Assembly (NCBI GenBank): GCA_905214735.1 | Contig: CAJMNI010000015.1 | Coordinates: 1 to 48,222 of the forward strand | Direction: 5' to 3' | DNA from: an uncultured bacterium | GTDB taxonomy: Bacteria; Bacteroidota; Bacteroidia; Bacteroidales; Muribaculaceae | DNA length: 48,222 nucleotides | Shown here: piece by piece, positions 34,399 to 43,270 of the stretch | How the letters are laid out: each line of letters opens with the position of its first letter | How positions within the stretch are numbered: the stretch's first letter is position 1 | Notes under the pieces: generated by a model | What the model saw: the letters and a program-made list of their open reading frames with translations, nothing else | Database searches by the model: none | What the model was told of the DNA's origin: nothing | Program-made: the position numbers and the translations under genes

Positions 34399-34429
34399 CA
34401 AACTTACAAAATAAAACTCAGATTGCAAA
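34399..34429 (-). promoter_or_regulatory. gdhA promoter (TTTG, 19 bp, TAAGTTTG)
   Basis: On the minus strand TTTG (34429-34426), a 19-bp spacer and TAAGTTTG (34406-34399) form a full consensus Bacteroidetes promoter. The predicted start is near 34392. Downstream of ompA, 34430-34539 otherwise holds only small GC-rich hairpins. Confidence 0.75.
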
Positions 34430-34539
34430 TTAAAAAAGGGGAAATTTTCAAGAATATGTTGTAGAATATATTTTTAATAATTCCCCTATGCGAAATCGCC
34501 CCAGATAAAAATCGATCCGGGGCGGCAGGGCATAAAAAA

Positions 34540-34558
34540 AGGCTCCGCAAGGGAGCCT
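34540..34558. terminator. ompA terminator
   Basis: The stem AGGCTCC/GGAGCCT is flanked by A7 on the left and TCTTTTTAT on the right. On the minus strand it gives a stem followed by TTTTTTT 20 bp past the ompA stop; it can also stop plus-strand transcripts. Confidence 0.85.
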
Positions 34559-34580
34559 CTTTTTATTGTGGAATTTAATC

Positions 34581-35843
34581 TTACTGCTTGAAGATTACGA
34601 TACGGTTCCAGTCGTTTGTGCTGTAGGGCTGGATAGCGTCTCCGTGAGCGTCGCCTGTGAGGCGGTCGCGAGAGATACCGTAAGTGTTGACGAGCTCGTC
34701 GATAACGGCTTTTACACGACGCTCAGAGAGCTTCTGGTTGTATTCAGCGTTACCTGTATCCTTGTCAGCGTAGCCGGCAACGATGATCTTCTCGTTGGGG
34801 TTAGCCTTGAGCCACTCGGCCATCGAGTAAACGTTAACCTGCTCTGTGGGAAGGATCTTCGAGCTGTTGATGAGGAAGCGAACGGTAGCCATGAGAGGAG
34901 CGTTCACGCAGTCTTTCTGAACAACCTCGGGGCAGGGGAGCTGAGCCTGGAGGGCAGCAACCTGCTGGCCGCAAGCGAGAAGCTGAGCGCGGAGGTCGTT
35001 GACCTGACCGTTGAGAGCTGCGATCTGCGAGAGATAGTTGCACTCGTTGAATGTACCGAAGCTGCGGCCGCCGATGTTGAAGTTGAAACCACCCATTGCG
35101 CTTACGAGAGCGTCAACAGAGTTACCTGTCGAGTAGTTGTTGAAGTTATCACCGTAGAACTGTGCGCGAGCCTCAGCGAAGAAGTCAACATATTTGCAGA
35201 GACGGAAACGGAACTGAAGACCTGCCGATACGGGGAGAGTCCACTGTACGCGTTTTGCATGGTTCTTCTGATAAGCTGCGCCGTCGTTTACGCCCTGGAA
35301 GGGAGGCCAGTCCTGACCGTTAGCCTTGAAGTCCCAGCTGGCTGCGCCACCAAGACCGAAGAAAGGAACGATGCTGAACACGCGGGTGGGGTTGTAACCG
35401 GCGATGCTGTTGAACATATCCCACATAAGCTCTGCCTGGAGGTTAACGCTCTTCATGTGGATGAATGCGTTGTCGGTCGATTCGTTCCAGCGGAGCGGGC
35501 AGTCAAAGTGATAAGAACCGCCGAGAGCTTTGAAACGGAAGCCGATGTAGGGAGATACCCAGCGGCCGAAACCTACGCTGTAGGTTGCTGTCCATTTCTT
35601 GCCGTCAACCTGGCTGAGGGCATCCTGGCCGACACCGCGCTCTACGAGGGGCTGGCTGCCACCTGCACTGATTTCAATAAACCAGTTGTTGCGCCAATTT
35701 GAGAAGTAGTGGTTTGTGTCGTCGCATGTGAACTCTGTCACAGTAGCTGCGTCGTCCACAAATACGTCCTGTGCGGAAGCTGCGTTGCTGCATGCAAACG
35801 CGCCGCAGAGGGCCATTACGTAGTAAAGATTCTTAGCTTTCAT
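34581..35843 (-). CDS. OmpA-family outer-membrane protein
   Basis: Abundant-type outer-membrane protein of 420 residues. A signal peptide (1 to about 25, ending ASAQD) precedes an N-terminal beta-barrel of about 260 residues. A short coiled-coil-like helix (ALNGQVNDLRAQLLACG) follows, then a C-terminal OmpA/MotB peptidoglycan-binding domain (about 310-420) with VAGYADKDTGNAEYNQKLSERRA-like spacing. The domain should tether the outer membrane to peptidoglycan. It is monocistronic, with two candidate promoters and a strong terminator. Codon use looks more uniform than in its neighbours, as expected for a highly expressed protein. Confidence 0.93.
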   Translation of the reverse strand: MKAKNLYYVMALCGAFACSNAASAQDVFVDDAATVTEFTCDDTNHYFSNWRNNWFIEISAGGSQPLVERGVGQDALSQVDGKKWTATYSVGFGRWVSPYIGFRFKALGGSYHFDCPLRWNESTDNAFIHMKSVNLQAELMWDMFNSIAGYNPTRVFSIVPFFGLGGAASWDFKANGQDWPPFQGVNDGAAYQKNHAKRVQWTLPVSAGLQFRFRLCKYVDFFAEARAQFYGDNFNNYSTGNSVDALVSAMGGFNFNIGGRSFGTFNECNYLSQIAALNGQVNDLRAQLLACGQQVAALQAQLPCPEVVQKDCVNAPLMATVRFLINSSKILPTEQVNVYSMAEWLKANPNEKIIVAGYADKDTGNAEYNQKLSERRVKAVIDELVNTYGISRDRLTGDAHGDAIQPYSTNDWNRIVIFKQ

Positions 35844-35890
35844 ACTGTAATTTTTTAAGAATAGAATTTATTTTGTCGATTTTATCATTT

Positions 35891-35922
35891 CAACGTTAAA
35901 AACTTTTAATTTGTTCTGCAAA
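35891..35922 (-). promoter_or_regulatory. Proximal ompA promoter
   Basis: Minus-strand TTTG (35922-35919), 20-bp spacer and TAACGTTG (35898-35891), one mismatch from TAnnTTTG. It would give a leader of about 40 nt. Confidence 0.5.
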
Positions 35923-36160
35923 CCTCGGTTTTTAACATTCGGACAGCTCTGCGTTTTTTTTGTTTTTTGTGCCCCGGGGGTCGGTCGGGACGGGTTTTGT
36001 TCTTTAAGTCTTAATTTCGGGACGCAGAATTTGCCTGCCGCTCTATCTGCTCGGGAAGAGGTTTCTTCTCTTGCAGCTCAGTTAGTTAGCCCGACTTCTT
36101 CAAGTCGAATTTTTCCTTGAGGCGGGGTTTAGCACTTCTTATCGCGCCCAAATCATTCTG

Positions 36161-36190
36161 CAAAATTACACATTATTTTTAAATTACAAA
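36161..36190 (-). promoter_or_regulatory. Distal minus-strand promoter upstream of ompA
   Basis: Minus-strand TTTG (36190-36187), 18-bp spacer and perfect TAATTTTG (36168-36161). Transcription from about 36154 would cross 310 nt without a credible ORF before ompA. The gap 35844-36230 otherwise contains a 6-bp hairpin at 36092-36107. Confidence 0.55.
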
Positions 36191-36211
36191 TTAATTCTCA
36201 ATTATTTTTCG

Positions 36212-36219
36212 TAATTTCG
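36212..36219 (+). promoter_or_regulatory. Possible -7 box of the M23-like gene
   Basis: TAATTTCG, one mismatch from TAnnTTTG, ends 11 bp before ATG 36231. No -33 TTG is seen at the usual distance. Confidence 0.35.
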
Positions 36220-36230
36220 CCGTAAAATTG

Positions 36231-37103
36231 ATGAGAAAGCTAATAAAATATCGGTTTACTATCGAAGACGAGTCGCATTTACGCACAATCAGCGTGATTT
36301 CCGCCTCGCCTTGGGCTATCGCTTTATGGATTGCCGTGGTGACGGTGGTCATCTTCGTCGTGGCCGGCGGTCTGATCATGGTCACTCCCCTCCGCCGCAT
36401 CCTTCCGGGATACCTCAACAACACCGAAAGGGTGGCCACAGAGGAGAATCTTCTCCGCCTCGATTCGCTCCAGGAAGTCTATAGCGTCAACCAGGCATAT
36501 ATCGACAATTTCCTGCGGGTCACCAACACCGACCGCCTTCCGACCGATTCAGCCTTTTCGGCCCGGCAGGCCATCCGGGCGGTCTCCGACTCGCTTCTGC
36601 CGGCCAGCGAACGGGAAAAGAAGTTCATCTCCACCATGGAGGAGCGCGAGCGATTCAATATCTCGGTGCTCGCCCCGCTGGCGGCCGACGGCATCATGCT
36701 CTCTCCCGTGAGCGCGGAGGGTATTTTCACTTCATCCTCCCATGGCTCGGAAGTCGGCGAGATTATGATGCCCCGCGGTTCGTCGGTGCAGTCGATTGCC
36801 GACGGCATAACGGTGTCGGTCCATTATTCTGCCGCCGACAGGGGTTATGAGGTGATCGTGCAGCACAACCGGGGCTTCCTTTCCTCATACTCCGCCACCG
36901 GTACTCCTCTCGTGGCTCCGGGCGACGCGGTGATTGCCGGTCAGGCCCTCGCCATTCCCCGCGAGCCCGACAGCCGGGGAAAAAGCATCGTCCGACTCAG
37001 GATGTGGCATAACGGACTCCCCCTTATACCTTACGAATATGTTGGCACGCAGTCTTCATCCGAACTGGAGACCAATTATGAAGACAAGCGTGGAAAAGAT
37101 TAG
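36231..37103 (+). CDS. Membrane-anchored M23/LytM-like protein, probably non-catalytic
   Basis: Protein of 290 residues with a short cytoplasmic N terminus, one membrane segment (about 27-50) and a periplasmic region of about 70 helical residues before a LytM-like beta domain (about 165-285). Active M23 peptidases carry HxxxD and HxH zinc ligands. Here only the VQHNRG and RMWHNG histidines are evident and the HxH pair is not, so it is more likely a regulator or scaffold of cell-wall amidases than a peptidase. ATG 36231 is preferred over the preceding in-frame TTG. dxr follows 10 bp after its stop. Confidence 0.8.
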   Translation: MRKLIKYRFTIEDESHLRTISVISASPWAIALWIAVVTVVIFVVAGGLIMVTPLRRILPGYLNNTERVATEENLLRLDSLQEVYSVNQAYIDNFLRVTNTDRLPTDSAFSARQAIRAVSDSLLPASEREKKFISTMEERERFNISVLAPLAADGIMLSPVSAEGIFTSSSHGSEVGEIMMPRGSSVQSIADGITVSVHYSAADRGYEVIVQHNRGFLSSYSATGTPLVAPGDAVIAGQALAIPREPDSRGKSIVRLRMWHNGLPLIPYEYVGTQSSSELETNYEDKRGKD

Positions 37104-37113
37104 CATCAAAAAA

Positions 37114-38274
37114 ATGGTGAAAGAAACACGAAACATAGCGATTCTCGGGTCGACCGGGAGCATCGGTACCCAGACGCTTGATATTATAGAGGAGTATCCC
37201 TCGCGCTTCAGGGCGACAGTCCTGACAGCCCGGCGCAACTGGGAGCTGCTTGCCCGGCAGGCCCGCAAGTTCCTGCCCAAGCGTGTCGTGATAGCCGACG
37301 CCGGCGCATGGCCCCATCTCAAGGAGGCGCTTGCCGATCTCCCGGTGGAAGTGGAATGCGGAGCTGAGGCGATTGCCGACGCCGCCGCAATGCCCGAGGT
37401 CGACACCGTGGTCACGGCCATGGTAGGTTACAGCGGCCTGATCCCGACTGTAAAGGCTATTGAAGCCCGCAAGACCATCGCCCTCGCCAACAAGGAGACT
37501 CTCGTTGTGGCCGGCGAAATAATCACAAGAATGCTCCGTGAGCACGGTGCCGACATCGTGCCCGTCGACAGCGAGCACTCCGCCATTTTCCAGTGTCTGC
37601 AGGGTGAATCCACACGCCATGCCCGCAAGATTATCCTCACGGCAAGCGGCGGACCTTTCCGCACCCTCAGCCGCCAACAGCTCGAAAACGTCACTGTATC
37701 CGATGCCCTCAACCATCCCAACTGGTCGATGGGAGCGAAGGTTACCGTCGACTCCGCCTCGATGATGAACAAGGGTTTCGAGATGATCGAGGCCAGATGG
37801 CTCTTCGGATGCCCGCCACAAAAGATCGAGATCGTGGTCCATCCACAGTCGATCGTGCATTCGATGGTGGAATTCAACGACGGCTCGATCAAGGCCCAGC
37901 TCGGAATCCCCGACATGCACCTCCCCATCCGATATGCGCTCGGATACCCCGGACGTCTCGAGACGACCCGCGCTCCCCTGACACTCTCGCAATACAGCAC
38001 CCTCACTTTCGAAGCCCCCGACATGGAGAAATTCCCTCTGCTGCGCTTCGCCTTCGACGCTATCGAGATGGGTGGGAACATGCCCTGTATCCTCAATGCC
38101 GCCAACGAGGTGGCCGTGGCCTCTTTTCTGAGGGGAGATATGAAATTCACCGATATGCCCGTTTTTGTAGAAAAGGTGATGAAAGCCACGCTGTTCATGC
38201 CGACCGTCACCCTCGACGATCTCATCGCCACTAATGAGGAGGCTCTCGCCAAAGCCCGCGAAATCGCAGGCTGA
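37114..38274 (+). CDS. dxr: 1-deoxy-D-xylulose 5-phosphate reductoisomerase
   Basis: Second enzyme of the MEP isoprenoid pathway, 386 residues. The NADPH fold ILGSTGSIGTQTLD, the NKETLV motif, the metal/substrate site VDSEHSAIFQ, SGGPFR, and HPNWSMGAKVTVDSASMMNKG are all intact. ATG 37114 fits the normal N terminus; ATG 37078 would add 12 residues and overlap the upstream gene. rseP follows about 100 bp later, an arrangement also seen in other Bacteroidales. Confidence 0.97.
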   Translation: MVKETRNIAILGSTGSIGTQTLDIIEEYPSRFRATVLTARRNWELLARQARKFLPKRVVIADAGAWPHLKEALADLPVEVECGAEAIADAAAMPEVDTVVTAMVGYSGLIPTVKAIEARKTIALANKETLVVAGEIITRMLREHGADIVPVDSEHSAIFQCLQGESTRHARKIILTASGGPFRTLSRQQLENVTVSDALNHPNWSMGAKVTVDSASMMNKGFEMIEARWLFGCPPQKIEIVVHPQSIVHSMVEFNDGSIKAQLGIPDMHLPIRYALGYPGRLETTRAPLTLSQYSTLTFEAPDMEKFPLLRFAFDAIEMGGNMPCILNAANEVAVASFLRGDMKFTDMPVFVEKVMKATLFMPTVTLDDLIATNEEALAKAREIAG

Positions 38275-38372
38275 CAATCGCTCCCGCCCCGCAAGAATAA
38301 GTTTTATATAATAATCATATATTCTCCAACCTGCGCATCCCTTTGCGCCTGCTAAAAAACCGACACACGATT

Positions 38373-39872
38373 TTGGAAACATTTGCTATAAAGGCCGCAC
38401 AGCTGATTCTCGCTTTTGCTATCCTTGTTATCATCCACGAATTCGGACATTTCCTTTTCGCCCGCATTTTCGGGGTGAAAGTTGAGAAATTCTATATTTT
38501 CTTCGATCCCTGGACCGAGATTTTCAAATGGAAACCGGGGAAATATTTCGGATTCTTCGGCAAAACCCGCAAACTGAAGAAAGCCAAGGCCGAAGAAGAG
38601 GCCAACGCCGAGGCTGAAACCGAAACAGTCTGCGAAGAGCAGCCTGACGAAAAGAAAAAAAGTTCCTTCTGGGGAGACACCGAATATGGCATCGGCTGGC
38701 TTCCTCTCGGAGGCTATTGCAAGATCGCCGGCATGATCGACGAGTCGATGGACACCGAGCAGATGAAGAAGCCGGCGCAAAAATGGGAATTCCGCAGCAA
38801 ACCGGCCTGGCAACGCCTGCTGATCATGATAGCCGGAGTGCTCTTCAACTTCCTGCTCGCGATTATCATATATGCCGGCATCGTTTACGCCACGGGTGAA
38901 AAATATGTGCCCCTCAGCGAAGCCCGCATGGGCATGGCTTATTCCGCGGAAGCCCACAAGATAGGCTTCCGCGACGGCGACATACCCGTAGCCGCCGACG
39001 GCAAAGCGCTCGACCGCCCCGACGAGGCCAGGATGCAGATGATCCAGGCTTCGGAAGTGAGCGTGGTGCGCGGCGCCGACACCCTCCGCATCGCCATCCC
39101 CTCCGATTTCATGCTGCGCCTCGACCGGGAAGCCCGCGCCTACGAGGAGCAGGAGAATCCCTCCGCGCTCCCCATCCTCTTCATGGACTATCGCATTCCC
39201 GTCAGGGTAACTCAGGTCACTCCCGGAAGCGGAGCGGCTCATGCCGGTCTGCTGAAAGGCGATGACATCCTCGCCATCGACAGCACCCCCACCCCCACTA
39301 TCCGCGATTTCCTCGCCGCACTCCCCGGCCACGATAACAAGACTATTAAGGTGAAGATCGCCCGCCGCAACGGCGAGAAAACCGACACTCTTGTCAAACC
39401 GCTGAAACTCTCGGAAAATTCCAAGATGGGCGTCGGATTCTCTGTCGATCCCTCCGACTTCTACAAATATAAGGAGATCCATTACGGCCTGTTCGAGTCA
39501 ATCCCCCGCGGAATTGAACTCGGCACCAACAACCTCACCAACTACGCCAAGTCGATGAAGCAAGTCTTCACCAAGGAGGGGGCTCAAAGCATCGGCGGTT
39601 TCGGCTCGATCGGAAGCATCTTCCCCGAGAAATGGAACTGGATCGCTTTCTGGAACATCGCCGCCTTCCTCTCCGTGGCACTTGCTTTCATGAACATCCT
39701 CCCCATCCCGGCGCTCGACGGCGGCCACGTGATGTTCCTCCTTTATGAAGTGATCTTCCGCCGCAAGCCGAGCGAGAAGTTCATGGAATGGGCCCAGATG
39801 ATCGGCATGGGACTCCTCATCCTCCTCCTGCTCTATGCCAACGGCATGGACATCGTAAGGCTCTTTAAATAA
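38373..39872 (+). CDS. rseP: Site-2 protease RseP
   Basis: Intramembrane zinc metalloprotease of 499 residues that cleaves anti-sigma factors or signal-peptide remnants. The catalytic His22-Glu-Phe-Gly-His26 lies in the first membrane segment and LDGG (about 449) in a later one. At least one PDZ domain (VTQVTPGSGAAHAGLLKGDD) lies between. The start is taken as TTG 38373, giving METFAIKAAQLIL, the usual N terminus in Bacteroidales; a TTG at 38343 is less likely. A charged insert (about 65-95, rich in Lys, Glu and Ala) separates the first segment from GWLPLGGYCKIAG. Confidence 0.93.
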   Translation: METFAIKAAQLILAFAILVIIHEFGHFLFARIFGVKVEKFYIFFDPWTEIFKWKPGKYFGFFGKTRKLKKAKAEEEANAEAETETVCEEQPDEKKKSSFWGDTEYGIGWLPLGGYCKIAGMIDESMDTEQMKKPAQKWEFRSKPAWQRLLIMIAGVLFNFLLAIIIYAGIVYATGEKYVPLSEARMGMAYSAEAHKIGFRDGDIPVAADGKALDRPDEARMQMIQASEVSVVRGADTLRIAIPSDFMLRLDREARAYEEQENPSALPILFMDYRIPVRVTQVTPGSGAAHAGLLKGDDILAIDSTPTPTIRDFLAALPGHDNKTIKVKIARRNGEKTDTLVKPLKLSENSKMGVGFSVDPSDFYKYKEIHYGLFESIPRGIELGTNNLTNYAKSMKQVFTKEGAQSIGGFGSIGSIFPEKWNWIAFWNIAAFLSVALAFMNILPIPALDGGHVMFLLYEVIFRRKPSEKFMEWAQMIGMGLLILLLLYANGMDIVRLFK

Positions 39873-39910
39873 TCGCAATCAAGTAAACAACGGACTCAAT
39901 CAAGGCAAAT

Positions 39911-41095
39911 ATGAAATCCACCATCATCCGCCTCAAGAAAGGAAAAGAGGAATCGCTTCTGCGCCGCCATCCCTGGGTGTTCTCGGGGGCGATTGCCTCC
40001 ATCGACGGCGAGCCTGAAGAGGGCGACCTCGTCACTGTCACCGATTTCCGCGGCAATGTGCTCGGCACAGGCCATTACCAGATCGGAAGCATCACGGTCA
40101 GGATCCTCGAGTTCGGCACCGACCGGCTGCCCGACGATTTTTATTTCGAGCGGCTGCGGAGCGCATTCCGCCTGCGCCAGGCTCTGGGACTGATCCGCGA
40201 CGACAACAACTGTTTCCGGCTCGTCCATGGCGAGGGGGACTTCCTTCCCGGCCTCGTGGTCGACATCTACGGCGACACGGCCGTGATGCAGGCGCATTCC
40301 CCCGGCATGCACTTCGCCCGGCGCACCATCGCCGAAGCCCTCACCCGTCTTCCCGAAGCCCGGATTCGCAATGTCTATTACAAAAGCGACACGACTCTCC
40401 CCTATAAAGCCCGTCTCGATCCCGAAAACGAATATCTCATCGGCTCCTTCGACGGCAACATCGCTCTGGAAAACGGCCTGCAGTTCAACATCGACTGGCT
40501 CAAAGGCCAGAAGACCGGCTTCTTCGTCGACCAGCGCGAAAACCGCCGCCTCCTCGAGAGTTTCGCAAAAGGGCGACATGTGCTCAACATGTTCTGCTAC
40601 ACCGGCGGTTTCTCGGTCTATGCCATGCGCGGAGGGGCGCTGAGCGTCGACTCTGTCGACTCCTCGACCAAAGCCGCAACCCTCACCGACGCCAACATCG
40701 AGCTTAACTTCCCCGGCGATCCCCGCCATCACACCCACGACGAGGATGCCTTCAAGTTTCTCGCCGAGATGGAAAAAGACCGCTACGACCTCATCATCCT
40801 CGACCCTCCCGCTTTCGCCAAGCACCGCAGCGCCATCAAAAACGGACTCATCGGTTACCGAAAGCTCAATACAAAGGCGTTTGAGAAAATCAAACCGGGT
40901 GGAATTATCTTCACCTTCTCCTGCTCGCAGGCGATCACCCGCGAAATGTTCCGCCTCGCCGTCTTCAGCGCCGCCGCCAAGAGCGGACGCCGGGTCAGGA
41001 TTCTCCACCAGCTCTCCCAACCCGCCGACCATCCGATCGACTTCTCCCATCCCGAAGGTGAATATCTGAAAGGACTCGTGCTCTATGTGGAATAA
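39911..41095 (+). CDS. RlmI-like rRNA (cytosine-5) methyltransferase
   Basis: SAM-dependent class I methyltransferase of 394 residues with an N-terminal PUA domain (1 to about 75, RRHPWVFSGAIAS). The Rossmann domain shows NMFCYTGGFSVYA for SAM binding and ILDPPAFAK plus TFSCSQ, the latter carrying the catalytic cysteine of the RlmI/RlmK family. Members methylate a 23S rRNA cytosine. It stands 38 bp after rseP and may share its transcript. The exact target base is not established for Bacteroidales. Confidence 0.9.
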   Translation: MKSTIIRLKKGKEESLLRRHPWVFSGAIASIDGEPEEGDLVTVTDFRGNVLGTGHYQIGSITVRILEFGTDRLPDDFYFERLRSAFRLRQALGLIRDDNNCFRLVHGEGDFLPGLVVDIYGDTAVMQAHSPGMHFARRTIAEALTRLPEARIRNVYYKSDTTLPYKARLDPENEYLIGSFDGNIALENGLQFNIDWLKGQKTGFFVDQRENRRLLESFAKGRHVLNMFCYTGGFSVYAMRGGALSVDSVDSSTKAATLTDANIELNFPGDPRHHTHDEDAFKFLAEMEKDRYDLIILDPPAFAKHRSAIKNGLIGYRKLNTKAFEKIKPGGIIFTFSCSQAITREMFRLAVFSAAAKSGRRVRILHQLSQPADHPIDFSHPEGEYLKGLVLYVE

Positions 41096-41212
41096 ACCCA
41101 CTGCGGAAAAGCCCGACGTAAAATAAACAGACTAAAGACACTCATTAATAACATACACATAAATTCACAACCTTAGATCCGATACCGGAACCATCTAAAC
41201 TATCACCTCCAC

Positions 41213-43270
41213 ATGAAAAAGATCATCCCCACATTAATCATCGGGACCATGGCCACGCTTCCCGCTTCGGCCGTGGTCGACAAAAACTTCAACTATCATG
41301 TCGACCGCTTCGCCGACATTGAAGTGCTCCGATATGAAGTTCCCGAATTCGACCGTCTCTCCCTGCAACAGAAGACGATGCTCTATTATCTCGCGCAGGC
41401 AGCCCAGATGGGACGCGACATCATCTGGGACCAGAACGGGAAATATAACCTCCAGATCCGCCAGCTGCTCGAAAACATCTACTCCAACTATAAGGGCGAC
41501 CGCGAAAGCAAGGATTTCAAGGCATTCGAGAAATATCTGAAGCAGGTGTGGTTTGGCAACGGAATCCACCACCATTACTCCACCGACAAGTTCGTGCCCG
41601 AATTCTCGCAGGCCTTCTTCACGGCTGAGCTGCAGAAGCTTCCCGCCGACAAGCTCCCCCTTGCCGACGGCGAGACAGCCGAACAGATGACCCAGAAGCT
41701 CCTTCCTGTGATCTTCGACCCCGCAGTGATGGCAAAGCGCGTCAACCAGGACGGCACTCAGGATGTCGTGGCGACATCGGCCGGAAACTACTACGGCGAC
41801 GGAGTGACCCAGGCGGAAGTGGAGGAATTCTACGGCAAAATCAAGGATCCCAACGATCCCACTCCCGTCTCCTACGGTCTTAACGCCAAGGTGGTGAAGG
41901 ATGCCGACGGCAAAATCACCGAAGACGTCTACCATCTCACCGGCCTTTACGGCCCGGCCATCGCCGAGATCATCTATTGGCTCGACAAGGCCAAGGATGT
42001 GGCTGAGAACGACGCCCAGAAAGCTTACATCACCAAACTCATCGACTACTACATCACCGGCGACCTCAAGCTTTTCGACGAATATTCGATCCTCTGGGCC
42101 GAAGACACGAAGAGCGACGTCGATTTCGTCAACGGCTTCATCGAGAGCTATGGCGATCCCCTCGGCATGACCGGCGCCTGGGAATCATACGTCAATTTCA
42201 AAAACGCCAAATCATCGGCCCGCACCGAAACCATATCAGGCAACGCGCAGTGGTTTGAAGACCATTCGCCGGTCGATCCCCGTTTCCGCAAGGAGAACGT
42301 CAAGGGTGTGTCGGCGAAGGTGATCAACGCCGCCATGCTTGCCGGCGACGCCTTCCCCTCGACGGCCATAGGCATCAATCTTCCCAACTCCAACTGGATC
42401 CGCGCCCAGCACGGCTCCAAATCGGTGACAATCGAGAACATCACCGAAGCCTACGACATGGCTTCCCACGGCAACGGCTTCAACGAGGAGTTTGTAATCG
42501 ACAAACCGACCTCCAAGCTGCTCGACGACTATCTCTACATCACCGACATGCTCCACACCGACCTGCACGAATGTCTCGGCCACGCTTCGGGCAAGCTTCT
42601 TCCCGGCGTTGACGGCGACGCCCTCAAGGAGAACGGTTCGGCGCTCGAGGAGGCCCGTGCCGACCTCTTCGCCCTCTATTACCTCGCCGATCCGAAGCTT
42701 CTCGAGCTCGGCATCCTCGACAATCCGGAGGCCTACAAGGCTGAATACTACAAGTTTATGATGAACGGTCTGATGACGCAGCTCAACCGCATCGAATTCG
42801 GCAACAACATCGAGGAGGCCCACATGCGCAACCGCCAGCTTGTGGCCAAATATGCTCTGGAAAAGGGCCGCAAGAAAGGAAAAGGTGGCAAAGACGTGGT
42901 TGAACTCGTGAAGAAAAACGGCAAGACCTATGTCCGCATCAACGACTATCCCGCGCTCCGTCAGCTCTTCGCCGACCTTCTCGGCGAGATCCAGCGCATC
43001 AAGAGCGAGGGCGACTACAAGGCCGGCAACGACCTGATCCAGCGCTACGCCGTGAAAGTTGATCCGAAGCTCCACAAGGAGGTGATCGAACGCTTCTCGC
43101 ATCTCGACATTCCTCCCTACCGCGGATTTATCAACCCCGTTTACACTCCGGTGAAAAACGAGGCCGGCGAGATCGTCGACGTCACCATCAGCTATCCCGA
43201 GAACTATGTGGAGCAGATGATGCGACTGAGCAATGAATATTCACCCCTCACGGGCCGCGTGAAGAAATGA
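41213..43270 (+). CDS. Dipeptidyl peptidase III (M49), probably exported
   Basis: Zinc exopeptidase of 685 residues that removes N-terminal dipeptides. The M49 signature appears as HECLGH (His452 to His457), with the second zinc motif LEEARAD (Glu480 region), where the family usually has EECRAE. The N terminus MKKIIPTLIIGTMATLPASA looks like a Sec signal peptide, so a periplasmic location is likely; characterised bacterial DPP III from Bacteroides is also described as a peptidase of this type. It overlaps the AlkD-like gene by 4 bp. Confidence 0.92.
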   Translation: MKKIIPTLIIGTMATLPASAVVDKNFNYHVDRFADIEVLRYEVPEFDRLSLQQKTMLYYLAQAAQMGRDIIWDQNGKYNLQIRQLLENIYSNYKGDRESKDFKAFEKYLKQVWFGNGIHHHYSTDKFVPEFSQAFFTAELQKLPADKLPLADGETAEQMTQKLLPVIFDPAVMAKRVNQDGTQDVVATSAGNYYGDGVTQAEVEEFYGKIKDPNDPTPVSYGLNAKVVKDADGKITEDVYHLTGLYGPAIAEIIYWLDKAKDVAENDAQKAYITKLIDYYITGDLKLFDEYSILWAEDTKSDVDFVNGFIESYGDPLGMTGAWESYVNFKNAKSSARTETISGNAQWFEDHSPVDPRFRKENVKGVSAKVINAAMLAGDAFPSTAIGINLPNSNWIRAQHGSKSVTIENITEAYDMASHGNGFNEEFVIDKPTSKLLDDYLYITDMLHTDLHECLGHASGKLLPGVDGDALKENGSALEEARADLFALYYLADPKLLELGILDNPEAYKAEYYKFMMNGLMTQLNRIEFGNNIEEAHMRNRQLVAKYALEKGRKKGKGGKDVVELVKKNGKTYVRINDYPALRQLFADLLGEIQRIKSEGDYKAGNDLIQRYAVKVDPKLHKEVIERFSHLDIPPYRGFINPVYTPVKNEAGEIVDVTISYPENYVEQMMRLSNEYSPLTGRVKK

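Noticed and set aside
35911..36120. Small plus-strand open frame in the ompA upstream gap
   Set aside because: No ribosome site or promoter, phenylalanine-rich random-like composition, and it opposes the predicted minus-strand leader.
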